DNA from: Candidatus Anammoxibacter sp. | GTDB lineage: Bacteria; Planctomycetota; Brocadiia; Brocadiales; Anammoxibacteraceae | Length of the DNA stretch: 64,000 nucleotides | NCBI GenBank assembly: GCA_021777105.1 | Contig: JAIQZQ010000007.1 | Coordinates: 61,851-125,850 of the forward strand | Direction: 5' to 3' | Part shown: piece after piece, positions 1 to 8,914 of the stretch | How positions within the stretch are numbered: position 1 is the first letter of the stretch | Layout of the letters: each line of letters begins with the position of its first letter | Notes under the pieces: generated by a model | Told to the model about the DNA's origin: nothing | Seen by the model: only the letters and a program-made list of their open reading frames with translations | Databases searched by the model: none | Made by a program: the position numbers and the translations under genes

Positions 1-575
1 CGCTTTTTTTTTGCTCTAAATGCTGTAAATTAGGGGTGTTTGGTATTGAAATTGCATACTTAAAGCGTATTTTAAATCTAATAATAGTTTTTGCTAAAAA
101 GATATCGGCTATTTAGGTTTGGTTTTCTCTAGACGGCGTGGTATTTGATTAATTTTCCTATACCCTGCTTTTGTATATGCATGCAGCCATTACCTCACAG
201 CAAAGCCGATTTGTCCCGTTATGATTAATAGGTCGCGGTTTAAATTAAACTCCGGCAAGCTAGATTATTTTTAGATTAGTATAAGTTGAAAAATTTACCT
301 GGAAATATGTGGTTAAAATGGACATGTATAAATAATATACATTTTTACTGTTGATATTATAAACTGGTTGTGGTACAAATGACATGTAGATTCTTGTGGA
401 ATAAGGGGTTACAGCTGTTGTGTATAATTTTTGCCTAGCCTTTATAACGTTTGCTAAAAGATTATTAGCTCCGTTAAAAATTTATGCAGAATGAGAAGTA
501 GAAAATTAATAATATCAAACGATTTGTTTTGCAATGCAAAATAGACAATAAAGAATACATAAAGCGGGGATATTT
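1..575. other. Non-coding leader region upstream of the flagellar regulators
   Basis: I see no convincing reading frame here. The stretch holds a sigma-54-type promoter match near its left end (separate entry). It also has a weakly structured GC-richer patch at about 190-255, where GCCG (195-198) could pair with CGGC and a GTTTAAATTAAAC palindrome lies between. Two similar ATG-ACATGTA strings occur near 322 and 380. The last 35 bases before the first gene contain GCGGGGAT, a usable ribosome binding site for the start at 576. Confidence 0.5.
39..57 (+). promoter_or_regulatory. Candidate sigma-54 promoter (-24/-12)
   Basis: TTTGGTATTGAAATTGCAT has GG (42-43) and GC (54-55) separated by exactly 10 bases, and the -12 box reads TTGCA. 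This agrees with the RpoN consensus TTGGCAC-N5-TTGCA except for T instead of C after the GG. Transcription would begin near 66-68, leaving a leader of about 500 nt before the first gene. The function of that leader is unknown. Confidence 0.5.
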
Positions 576-1997
576 ATGAAAAATAAAAATGTGATATTGT
601 TGGTTGATGACGAGGAAATATTTCGAAGAAATATTGGGGAAGTGTTGACAGGACAGGGTTACGAAGTTTTAGAAGCGGATGAATGCGAAAAGGCTTTAAC
701 CATAATAAGAGAGAAAAGTCCTGACATAATGCTTCTGGATCAGTGTTTGCCTGGGACTGAAGGACTGGAAATATTAAAAAAAGCTAAAAAGATTAGCCCG
801 GAGCTTATTGTTGTAATGATCAGCGGCTATGGCACTATTGACCTTGCCGTCAAAGCTGTGAAATTCGGTGCCTATGACTTTCTAAAAAAACCTGTGCGCA
901 TTGACCCCTTAAAATTGATGATTAACAGGGCTCTGGAAGTTAAGTCGATGCGCGACGAAATATTTAATTTAAGGGCTTCGTCCGACGGCAAAACCGGTCG
1001 GATAGAAGATACGCTTATCGGCAAATCAACGTTGATAAAGGATGTTTATGATATGGTTTACCGCGTGGCCGAATCTCAAAGCTGCACCGTGTTGATACTT
1101 GGGGAGAGCGGAACCGGCAAGGAGCTGGTTGCCAGGGCTATTCACGGCATATCAACAAAAGGAAAAGGCGGCAAATTTGTCGATATTAATTGCGCGGCTT
1201 TGACTGAGAGTTTATTGGAGGCCGAACTTTTTGGATATGAAAGCGGGTCGTTTACAGGGGCCTCAAAAAAGGGAAAGGTCGGTCTTTTCGAGGCCGCGAA
1301 TGACGGTTGCATATTTTTGGATGAAATAGGCGAAATGGCCCTCACGTTGCAAGCAAAACTTTTGCGTGTGCTTCAGGAAAGAAAAGTCAGGCATATAGGC
1401 GGGCTAAATGATATCGCTATAAACACCAGAGTTGTAGCTTCAACTAATCGCGATTTAGAGGATGAGGTTAAGAATAAAACTTTTAGAGAAGACTTGTTTT
1501 ACAGGCTTAATGTGTTTCCTATAACATTGCCTCCGCTTAGGGAGCGGAAGGAAGATATTGTATTATTAGCTAAACATTTTGTAAAAAAATTCAATGCAGA
1601 ATGCGGAAAAAACGTCAGGATAATTGCTGACGACGCGCAGGAATTGCTGGTTCAATATGATTGGCCCGGCAATGTTCGAGAATTAGAGAATGTGATTGAA
1701 CGCGCAATGATACTGTCGTCAGGAGATGTCATTAAATCCGACGCTCTTGCAATTAACCAGAAAAAAACGGGAAACGAGAGGGTTGAGGTTGCCGCAAATA
1801 TGGACAATTGTTCACTTGCCGAGGTGGAAAAGATGCATATTCTTAATGTTTTAAAGAATGTAAACGGGCAACGCGCTTCAGCTGCGCGTATACTTGGCAT
1901 AAATCGAACCACCCTGTATAACAAAATGCGGGCTTACGATTTGAGCGCTTCCCCAGGAATTGAAGATAAAGATAAGGCCGTAGAAGCCGCGTTATAA
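576..1997 (+). CDS. NtrC-family sigma-54-dependent response regulator (flagellar regulator candidate)
   Basis: This is a three-domain cytoplasmic transcription activator of 473 aa. The receiver domain (about 5-118) has acidic residues D11-D12-E13, phospho-acceptor D55 (LLDQCLPG) and K105. The AAA+ sigma-54 interaction domain (about 147-385) has Walker A GESGTGKE at 176-183, Walker B with FLDEIGEM and a sensor-type RLNVFP motif. A Fis-type HTH (about 408-456) ends the protein. The sigma-54 contact loop reads GSFTGA (224-229) instead of GAFTGA. The gene stands immediately before a histidine kinase, so the two probably form a pair, and its position at the head of the flagellar cluster suggests control of flagellar operons. 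It is similar in kind to FlrC/FleR/AtoC; orthology cannot be settled here. Confidence 0.9.
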   Translation: MKNKNVILLVDDEEIFRRNIGEVLTGQGYEVLEADECEKALTIIREKSPDIMLLDQCLPGTEGLEILKKAKKISPELIVVMISGYGTIDLAVKAVKFGAYDFLKKPVRIDPLKLMINRALEVKSMRDEIFNLRASSDGKTGRIEDTLIGKSTLIKDVYDMVYRVAESQSCTVLILGESGTGKELVARAIHGISTKGKGGKFVDINCAALTESLLEAELFGYESGSFTGASKKGKVGLFEAANDGCIFLDEIGEMALTLQAKLLRVLQERKVRHIGGLNDIAINTRVVASTNRDLEDEVKNKTFREDLFYRLNVFPITLPPLRERKEDIVLLAKHFVKKFNAECGKNVRIIADDAQELLVQYDWPGNVRELENVIERAMILSSGDVIKSDALAINQKKTGNERVEVAANMDNCSLAEVEKMHILNVLKNVNGQRASAARILGINRTTLYNKMRAYDLSASPGIEDKDKAVEAAL

Positions 1998-2060
1998 TAT
2001 AAAAGCAACCACAAATTAAACTGTTGCACGATCTAAAAATTAAGTAGAAAGGGAAACGTA

Positions 2061-3248
2061 ATGCCGGAAAACAAATCAGGGAAAGACCTTTTTAATCAAA
2101 GCGTTTCAGGTAGCGAAGCTATAAACGACATTTTGAATTTTGATTATGAAGGCAATGTGGGCAAAATTCTGAAGAAATTTGGCAATATAGACGCTTCTCA
2201 ACTCCTGCAATCCCTATGCCTGCGAAATGACAACGCCGGCGAAGTGTTGGCTGAGATTGACAAAATCAGCGAAAGGCAATTAAACAAAGCTCTCTCAATA
2301 CAGAACAAAATTATAGATCAGATAGTGGATTATAAAACAGATATTGATGTAGAAAAAATATCTGATGATACTGATGAGCTGGAAAGCGATGAAGAGTGCG
2401 AACTCGAAGGTATGATTGCCGGCCATCAGGATAAAGACTCCCTTGATTTTCAAAAACTGTTAAATTTGGTTGTGTTTTTTTTGAGGGACAAACATATTGG
2501 AAATATAAAGAAACTGATTTCAAATGTGGAAAAAGACCAATACGATTTAAAGGCATTGGCAAGAATTGGCGAGTTTACAGGATTGATTGCCCATGTTGTC
2601 AGAAATCCATTGGCAAATATCCTGATAACCGCAGATCTATTAAAATCAAAGTTTGACGAAGACGACGCAAGGTTGCCTTATGTAAAAACCATAATTGGCG
2701 AGATTGAAAAACTTGAGACAAAGATTGAGGACATGGTTAATTACAAGGATATTAAGGACACAAGGGAAGCCCCTTTGGAAGTTGTTGATGTTCATGATAT
2801 TATCAGCATAGTGATAGCTGATCTCCAAAAGAAATTTGACGACAAGCAGATTGCGGTTTCTACATCTTTCTCAACTAAAATACAAAAAATCCCCTTGTTG
2901 GCGACAAAAATTGAGGAGACTATTCTTAATATTTTGCAAAATATGATAGACGCGTTAACAACAGGAGGAGAAGTAAATATAATAACCGATGTGGAAAACA
3001 CAACGGTAAACGGCAAAAGTTCTATTATAATTATTATAGAGGATAATGGCGAAGGGGTTGCCCCTGAAAATATTGATCATATTTTTGATCCTTGTTTTAC
3101 AACAAAGAAAACCGGCATGGGCTTGGGCTTGTACATGTCAAAAAAGTTCATTGCGGATCATGGCGGCAATTTGAGCGTTGAAAACAAATCTGACGGCGGC
3201 GCAAAATTTACAATTGTTTTGCCTGTAAAGTCCATTGAAGATGTCTAA
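2061..3248 (+). CDS. Cytoplasmic sensor histidine kinase
   Basis: The protein has 395 aa and no membrane segment or signal peptide, so the signal is probably sensed inside the cell. Residues 1-165 are acidic and helical and match no domain I recognise. A HisKA-type dimerisation helix carries H178 in AHVVRNPL. A HATPase domain follows, with an N box around NILQNMIDAL, G1 DNGEGVAP and G2 GMGLGLYMSKKF. The start has AGAAAGGGAAACGTAATG just upstream. It lies 63 bp after the sigma-54 regulator and is its likely partner kinase. The novel N-terminal region may receive input from the adjacent TPR proteins (inference). Confidence 0.85.
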   Translation: MPENKSGKDLFNQSVSGSEAINDILNFDYEGNVGKILKKFGNIDASQLLQSLCLRNDNAGEVLAEIDKISERQLNKALSIQNKIIDQIVDYKTDIDVEKISDDTDELESDEECELEGMIAGHQDKDSLDFQKLLNLVVFFLRDKHIGNIKKLISNVEKDQYDLKALARIGEFTGLIAHVVRNPLANILITADLLKSKFDEDDARLPYVKTIIGEIEKLETKIEDMVNYKDIKDTREAPLEVVDVHDIISIVIADLQKKFDDKQIAVSTSFSTKIQKIPLLATKIEETILNILQNMIDALTTGGEVNIITDVENTTVNGKSSIIIIIEDNGEGVAPENIDHIFDPCFTTKKTGMGLGLYMSKKFIADHGGNLSVENKSDGGAKFTIVLPVKSIEDV

Positions 3249-3288
3249 ACTTGTTGTCAAAAACATAAATTAAGAGGTTTTAATAAAA

Positions 3289-4272
3289 ATGAAATTGAAT
3301 ATTTTAGGCATGATTGGGCCGATTTTTAGCAAGATAAAGCCTATCTTCGGTAAAATTGTTCCCATGTTATTCGGCATTTTAGGGACTTTAAAAACACGCA
3401 TTGGCGGAATAGTCGGCGGATTGTTTCAGAAAATACTGGCTAAATCCGACAAGCTAAATAAAGTGTATATGATTGTCTTAAAGATTAAAGACACACTTTC
3501 GCTTGTCACCGACAAAAACTTCAAAAAGGTTTTTAAGAATCCATGGGTTATTGCAAACTGTGTAATATTGGCAGTAGCGCTTTCAATGACTGGGGTAATT
3601 GTAATGTGGTTTAAAGAAAAGACAACAAGACTTGACACCGCATTAGAAACTCTGGATGAACTGCAGGAAGAAGCAAGGAAAGAGGTAGATAGAAAGAAAT
3701 TCACGATACAACCATTTGTTGTTAGGGAAGAAGTCGAAAAATCTAAAAAGAAGATTGATACTGCTATAACGGATGTTAAAGACGTTGAATTAGAGGAGGC
3801 CGAGGATATAAAAGCTTTGTTGGAATCTGCCAATGATTTGTTTGTTAAAGAGGAATTTGAGAAATCGGTGGCTTTCTATGGCGCGTTGGCAGGCATAAAT
3901 AGCAGATTAATAGATAAAGGTTTGGTAAACTTAAGAGCCGGCGAGTGTTATTACAATTTGGGACTATACGAAAATGCGATTGAATCGTTTAGAGCCGCTT
4001 CCATGGCCGGTGGTAAACATAAATGGAAAAGCATGTATTTGGCTGGAGATAGTTTTATAAAATTGAGGGATTATGAGAATGGGAGAAAGACTTTTTTTGC
4101 TTTAGTCGCGTTGGCGGGCAAGTGTCCGCCGGATGATATTGATTTTATAAAAAAATCGTATTTTAATATAGGTGATTCGTATTTGCAGGAAACATACATG
4201 GTTTTAGAGGAAAAAAGCAGCCCGGTGGATAAGAATGAAGTCGCCGTCGCAACAGAAACAGAGATTAAATAA
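3289..4272 (+). CDS. Membrane-anchored TPR protein
   Basis: The protein has 327 aa. The first 70 residues are basic and hydrophobic. A clear membrane segment lies at about 86-108 (WVIANCVILAVALSMTGVIVMW), then a charged coiled-coil stretch (about 109-170), then at least three TPR-like helix pairs (about 175-300) with the usual small/aromatic pattern (AGECYYNLGLYENAIESF; LAGDSFIKLRDYENG). TPR domains bind peptides or partner proteins; no enzymatic motif is visible. It sits 40 bp after the kinase and 40 bp before another TPR gene, so the three are probably one operon. I do not recognise a named family. Confidence 0.75.
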   Translation: MKLNILGMIGPIFSKIKPIFGKIVPMLFGILGTLKTRIGGIVGGLFQKILAKSDKLNKVYMIVLKIKDTLSLVTDKNFKKVFKNPWVIANCVILAVALSMTGVIVMWFKEKTTRLDTALETLDELQEEARKEVDRKKFTIQPFVVREEVEKSKKKIDTAITDVKDVELEEAEDIKALLESANDLFVKEEFEKSVAFYGALAGINSRLIDKGLVNLRAGECYYNLGLYENAIESFRAASMAGGKHKWKSMYLAGDSFIKLRDYENGRKTFFALVALAGKCPPDDIDFIKKSYFNIGDSYLQETYMVLEEKSSPVDKNEVAVATETEIK

Positions 4273-4311
4273 TAGTTTATACTTTATTATGTTTTTAACA
4301 AACAAGTTGTT

Positions 4312-6051
4312 ATGAAGATTAAAAATTTTAACATAAAAACAGTTGCAATTTTGTTGTTCACTGCTTTGTGCCTGGCAAACTCCGGTTATGGGGAAGATCT
4401 CTTAGATGAGGAGTATAGAAAGCAGCTAAACATTGAAATTCAATTGTTGAAAAAGATGGAGTCGCGATTTAATGAACTGGGCGGCTCGGTAGAATTGGAA
4501 GAAGGGCTTAGCCAACAAACTCTTAAATCAGGAAAAAAAGGCGGGGTTGGTGGAGGACAAAAAAAGAAAAAATCGGATGATATTGCAATTTTTAGCGAAA
4601 TTGAGGGGCTAAGGATAATTAGAAAACGATATGAATTCGGCATTTATCTTTTTTCCGTTACCGCGGATGAGGTATCCGTTAAAGATGTTTTTAAACAATT
4701 GGCTCATTCAAATAATTTAAAAATCTCATTTGAGAGGATAGAGCCCGTTATTTTACGCAAAGCAGTTGAAATTTCATTGAACGGTTTACCTTTTCAGGAT
4801 GTTTTAGAAATAGTGTCCGGCATTTTTGGTCTTGAATTTATGATAAACGAGAAGAATAAGGGCTTAACAGTTACAATCCCTTCAAACATAGGCATTGAAA
4901 CTCCTGAAAAATATTTTCGTAATAAAATAGTCAAAACGTTTCGGAAAGCGCAAATTAAGTACCCTGGAGATGAGAATATCCCGGAATCGCACTATAAACT
5001 TGGAGATTATTTCTATTCTGTAGGGCTCAAAATAATTGCAAGCCAGGAATATAAGATGGTTGCGGAAAGATATCCAAGGCATGAATTAGCTAAAAAATCG
5101 TTAATAAAGATAGCCCAATGTTTTATGGATATTGGCGATTATAAAAGAGCGCGCGATATGTTTGACAAATATATTGAGCAATATCCTAATGACGCCGCGT
5201 TGGACAATGTTTATTTTGCAATAACCGACACATGGTTTAAAGAAGGGAAATATAATATTGCAATATCAATATACAAAAAAATTCTGGAATTGTACCCTGG
5301 GACAGAATTGGCAAAAGAGATTCGGGAACGCGTCGCTATGGCGCGTTATAAGAACAAAGAGTACGCAAAAGCGTTTAATATATTAATTGCATTGAAAAAG
5401 TCTCGAAAAAAAAGCGACTGGAATGTTGAAAAAGACTTTATAATAGGCGAATGCCTGTTTAATATGGGTAAATATGATGACGCGTTTGTAGTGTTCGCCA
5501 ATGTAGGTGAGGACAAAGAGCTTGATAAGGGAAATGTTAAAACAGCGCGGTTGAGGAAGGCTGAATGCCTTCAGAAAACTGACCATTGCGTTGAGGCTAT
5601 ACAAGGTTTTAACAACTGGATGCATATTTACGGCAACGATGTTAAAGCAATGCTTTTGACCGGTAAATGCCTGAGAAAAGTAGAGCTTTATAGTCTTGCA
5701 ATTGATATCCTGGATAAAGCGCTGCCCATTGATCAGGCCGGAGAATACAAATGGAAGATCAAATATGAGATTGCGTTAACTCTTTTTAGCAGCGAACTAT
5801 ATGATGGGGCTATTACGGCATTTAGCGAAATTGCTGAAAATAATGACGGCGGTATGTATTTAAATAGTATTTTTTATGAAGCCGAATCTTATTTCAACAG
5901 AAAAGAGTATAAAGACGCTGTTACTCTATATAAAAAGGTCTCCGAATTGATGGACAAAGAAACAGAGCGATACGATCTGGTTGTGGAGCGTATTGCTGAG
6001 TGCTATCAAAATATGGGGTTATTTTCTAAAGCTTTAGACGTTTATCAATAA
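4312..6051 (+). CDS. Secreted STN-domain plus TPR-repeat protein
   Basis: The protein has 579 aa. A signal peptide (about 1-27, ending ANSGYG) is followed by a charged, glycine-rich linker. Residues about 118-190 look like a Secretin/TonB short N-terminal (STN) domain: VSVKDVFKQLAHSNNLKISF, then SLNGLPFQDVLEIVSGIFGLEF. The rest is a long TPR/YbgF-like repeat array (GDYFYSVG, IAQCFMDIGDYKRARDMFDKYI and so on). STN domains are known in secretins and FecA-type receptors, so an STN-TPR protein in the periplasm may assist an outer-membrane complex. The chain ends inside a TPR helix (SKALDVYQ), so the C-terminus may be trimmed. It is the last gene of the first operon, followed by about 620 non-coding bases. 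Confidence 0.75.
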   Translation: MKIKNFNIKTVAILLFTALCLANSGYGEDLLDEEYRKQLNIEIQLLKKMESRFNELGGSVELEEGLSQQTLKSGKKGGVGGGQKKKKSDDIAIFSEIEGLRIIRKRYEFGIYLFSVTADEVSVKDVFKQLAHSNNLKISFERIEPVILRKAVEISLNGLPFQDVLEIVSGIFGLEFMINEKNKGLTVTIPSNIGIETPEKYFRNKIVKTFRKAQIKYPGDENIPESHYKLGDYFYSVGLKIIASQEYKMVAERYPRHELAKKSLIKIAQCFMDIGDYKRARDMFDKYIEQYPNDAALDNVYFAITDTWFKEGKYNIAISIYKKILELYPGTELAKEIRERVAMARYKNKEYAKAFNILIALKKSRKKSDWNVEKDFIIGECLFNMGKYDDAFVVFANVGEDKELDKGNVKTARLRKAECLQKTDHCVEAIQGFNNWMHIYGNDVKAMLLTGKCLRKVELYSLAIDILDKALPIDQAGEYKWKIKYEIALTLFSSELYDGAITAFSEIAENNDGGMYLNSIFYEAESYFNRKEYKDAVTLYKKVSELMDKETERYDLVVERIAECYQNMGLFSKALDVYQ

Positions 6052-6574
6052 ATAAAGAGAGGATAATATCATAAAATCCTGCTCGTTTTATCCAGATTGT
6101 TCACATATCCTACAAAGTATACTGAAAAAAATAGATGGTTTTTCTGTATAAAAAATGCAAAGATGCGTTCAGAAGGCGATAATAGATGGCAAGTGTTTAA
6201 AAATGCGTCATTTGTTTAACAATTATACCGTTAATTAATTTTTTGACGTTGCGTTTTTGATCAGAAACTCATCTATATAAATCAAATCCGTAAATTAGCA
6301 ATATCAAGCGCAAATTGGCGTTTTTCTTATGCTAATGCCATTTTATGGCCTGTTTCGCTCCCACATTGTGCCTTCAAAATTCAAAAAAATTTACTTTTTT
6401 GCAATTTATCAGTCCATTTCACGCTTTTGTAATTTCTTTTCAGATATAAAAACATATACTATATAAGTCAATCGATAAATCCGCGCATACTATATATCTA
6501 TATTTCCGCGCTTTTGCATAAACAATTCACCTGTTTCATATCTAAGTTTTAAATTCTCAAGTATTTTGCGTAAA
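6052..6574. other. Intergenic region without a recognisable gene
   Basis: This AT-rich stretch has stop codons in all frames and no convincing start plus ribosome site. I see no strong hairpin followed by a T run. It ends in a sigma-54-type promoter (separate entry), so it probably separates two transcription units and may contain activator binding sites. Confidence 0.5.
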
Positions 6575-6578
6575 AAAG

Positions 6579-6596
6579 TTTGGCGCCTGATTTGCG
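6579..6596 (+). promoter_or_regulatory. Sigma-54 promoter (-24/-12) upstream of the TPR/kinase/regulator operon
   Basis: TTTGGCGCCTGATTTGCG has GG (6582-6583) and GC (6594-6595) with exactly 10 bases between, and a good TTTGGC / TTTGC pair. Transcription would start near 6606. The frame upstream of 6675 therefore cannot be translated from its first possible start at 6600, which supports 6675/6678 as the start of the next gene. It fits control by one of the two neighbouring sigma-54 activators. Confidence 0.65.
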
Positions 6597-6674
6597 TATT
6601 TGTTGCGTGGCTTTAAATACACCGTTTTAGAAGGTTTGGGTAATTTATTCTCTATTTTTAAAAGGATTGGATTC

Positions 6675-7493
6675 ATGATGAAAAAAATAATTGGATTTAT
6701 AAAAACTTGTTTTCTTATTTGTAGCGTGTTTTACATTGCAAATATGGTCGTCGTAGCGGAAGGAAAAGAAAATGGCGCGGTAAGCGACGAAGTCATAATA
6801 CATTCTCCAATAACTAATTCAGACCTTTACCAAAATGACAAAAAAGAGGACGAAAAAAAAGATGATATCAAAGAGGAACAACCTGCGTTAACTATTGACG
6901 ATGACATTGATAAATTATTAGAAAAACTTGAAAAAGAGCAAAATTACCTTAAACAATTAGACTCAAAGTTTGACTCTTTGACCGGCGAGCCTTTGCCGGA
7001 AAGCCCTGTTGAACCAAAAGTTGAGCCAAAAGTTGAACCAAAAACAGATAACGCTTTACCTACTGAAAAGAAAGAAAAGAGAGCTGAAAAAGCAATTGAA
7101 AAAGAGACGAAAAAAAAGGAATTGGATAAAGTTGACAAAGATGTTGAAAAGGCGGAAACAGACGCAGAGGCTGAAGAAGAAGTCAATTATAGCAGCCCGT
7201 TTGAAACTGCGGAAGTTTTTTACGAAATGGGCAAATACAATGAGGCTTTAAACGCGTATAAATCAATTGGGGAAGATTTTCCAAACCGGGATAATTATAT
7301 TTGGGCGCAGTTTCAAATAGGGAATTGTTATAGAAACCTGAAAAAATTAAATAAAGCCATTAAAGAGTACCAGTCCTTTATTAATAGGTATCCAGAGAAC
7401 TTCTGGTCTGAACAGGCGGCGTGGTATATTGAAGACGCTAAATGGTGGAAAGAATGGAACACCCGAGTGCGTAAAGGTGGCGATGATAAGTAG
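6675..7493 (+). CDS. Secreted/periplasmic coiled-coil TPR protein
   Basis: With the start at 6675 (AAAGGATTGG 5' of tandem ATGATG; the longer frame from 6600 would begin before the predicted sigma-54 transcript) the protein has 272 aa. A signal peptide or N-terminal anchor (about 5-30, IIGFIKTCFLICSVFYIANM) is followed by an acidic stretch, a helical segment near 75-95, a three-times repeated VEPK motif, and a lysine/glutamate-rich coiled coil. The C-terminal TPR pair (about 180-255; EVFYEMGKYNEALNAYKSI, QIGNCYRNLKKLNKAIKEYQ) resembles YbgF/CpoB-type repeats. No catalytic motif is visible. It is the first gene of an operon with the following kinase and regulator and may take part in their signalling (inference). 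Confidence 0.7.
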   Translation: MMKKIIGFIKTCFLICSVFYIANMVVVAEGKENGAVSDEVIIHSPITNSDLYQNDKKEDEKKDDIKEEQPALTIDDDIDKLLEKLEKEQNYLKQLDSKFDSLTGEPLPESPVEPKVEPKVEPKTDNALPTEKKEKRAEKAIEKETKKKELDKVDKDVEKAETDAEAEEEVNYSSPFETAEVFYEMGKYNEALNAYKSIGEDFPNRDNYIWAQFQIGNCYRNLKKLNKAIKEYQSFINRYPENFWSEQAAWYIEDAKWWKEWNTRVRKGGDDK

Positions 7494-7560
7494 GGTTTTA
7501 CACTAAATGATTTTTAAGTTTGTGCGCATTTTTTGCGCAACATAATGACATAGGGGAAAA

Positions 7561-8859
7561 ATGATGAAAGAAAATAACGAAAAAGGAAAAATTGAAGATT
7601 TAAATAGCGCTAATTGTTCTGATGGGAATGAGTTAAATATTGCGTTTGAAAAGTTTAATTATTCATCTCAAAGATTGGCGTCATTATATTCGCAATTGAA
7701 AACAAAGGTAGAGACGGTTGACAAAGAGATGGAAGAGAAGAATGAGGAACTTAACAAAAGAATAAACGAATCGCATCGGGTTTCGCAATATTTAAACAGC
7801 ATATTGGAGAGCATGCATAGCGGAGTTATTGCTGTGGACTTAGAGGGCAACATTACAACACTAAACAGAGCCGCCAAAAATATTTTATGCTATCAAGCTG
7901 ATGACGCGGTAGGCAAATCATGCGACACGATTTTGAATTCTCTGGAAAAAGGCAAATCTCTATTAAGGAAAGCCATTGATAGGAAAAAGGACCTTTTAAA
8001 TTTTAAAAGAAAAGTTTTAAGGTCGGATAACCGCGAAATATGGATTGAAAGCAGCGTTACGCTTTTGCGTGAAAACGACGGCTCTGTGGTTGGAGCCGTG
8101 GAAGTCTTTAAAGACCTCACTGAAATAATATCATTAGAAAACAAATTAGAACAGGTCGGCGATCTTGCTTCAATAGGGGAAATGACGGCAAGCATCGCGC
8201 ATGAGATTCGCAACCCTCTAAACGGTATTAAAGGGTTTGCGTCATTGCTGGAGGACGGTTTTAAGAAAGAAGACCCTCGCAAAAGATTTGTTAATCATAT
8301 TGTCAAGGGAGTTGACAATCTAAACAACATGGTTACCGACCTGCTTGTTTTGGCAAAGCCAATCACTCCGTCGTTAGAGAAAAACGATATTGGAGAAATA
8401 ATGTCGGAAGTTATCACATTCGCCCGAGAGGATTTAAAGGTTAATGGAAGCAAAATAGACATAAAGACAGACTATGACAACAAGCCTATACTGCTTAACT
8501 GCGACCGATATATGCTTTATCAGGTCTTTTTTAATATTATAAAAAACTCATTTCAATCAATGCCTTCCGACGGAACTGTTATGGTAGGCATAAATTCAAG
8601 GGAGATTAACGGGAAAAACAACGGTAAAAGAAAAGTAGAGGTGTCTATTTCCGATAATGGCGTTGGAATTAATAAGGATGCCCAATCAAGAATATTTGAG
8701 CCGTTTTTTACTACTAAATCCAAGGGAACAGGCCTTGGATTGAGCCTTGTGCAAAAAATTGTGAAACTACACAACGGTCAAATACAGCTTGAAAGCGCGC
8801 CGGGCAGGGGCACAACTTTTCGCGTTTATTTACCGAAATTGAATGGGAATTCAAATTAA
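7561..8859 (+). CDS. PAS-domain sensor histidine kinase, FlrB-like
   Basis: The protein has 432 aa and no membrane segments. An N-terminal coiled coil (about 24-78) is followed by a PAS domain (about 78-190; ILESMHSGVIAVDLEGNITTLN). A HisKA domain carries H214 in SIAHEIRNPLNGIKGF. A HATPase domain follows with N box FFNIIKNSFQSM, DNGVGI and GTGLGLSLV. The layout matches the cytoplasmic FlrB/FleS kinases that control flagellar sigma-54 activators. A regulator gene follows after 55 bp. Either ATG of the tandem ATGATG may be used. Confidence 0.88.
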   Translation: MMKENNEKGKIEDLNSANCSDGNELNIAFEKFNYSSQRLASLYSQLKTKVETVDKEMEEKNEELNKRINESHRVSQYLNSILESMHSGVIAVDLEGNITTLNRAAKNILCYQADDAVGKSCDTILNSLEKGKSLLRKAIDRKKDLLNFKRKVLRSDNREIWIESSVTLLRENDGSVVGAVEVFKDLTEIISLENKLEQVGDLASIGEMTASIAHEIRNPLNGIKGFASLLEDGFKKEDPRKRFVNHIVKGVDNLNNMVTDLLVLAKPITPSLEKNDIGEIMSEVITFAREDLKVNGSKIDIKTDYDNKPILLNCDRYMLYQVFFNIIKNSFQSMPSDGTVMVGINSREINGKNNGKRKVEVSISDNGVGINKDAQSRIFEPFFTTKSKGTGLGLSLVQKIVKLHNGQIQLESAPGRGTTFRVYLPKLNGNSN

Positions 8860-8914
8860 ACACATTGAGATATAAATTTATCACTTAAATCAAAAATAAA
8901 TGGAGACCAATATT

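Noticed and set aside
190..260. AGCAAAGCC followed by CTCCGGCAAGCTAG, reminiscent of a c-di-GMP (GEMM) riboswitch
   Set aside because: The other conserved arm (GGCAAACC and the GACGCAAAGCC context with its GGGTTGCC partner) is missing and the stems do not form.
6600..6674. N-terminal extension of the TPR protein to 6600
   Set aside because: It begins before the predicted sigma-54 transcript start (about 6606) and lacks a ribosome site; the signal peptide begins at 6675.
7009..7251. Alternative-frame Lys/Gln-rich protein inside the TPR gene
   Set aside because: It is a shadow of a repetitive Glu/Lys/Pro coding stretch in another frame.
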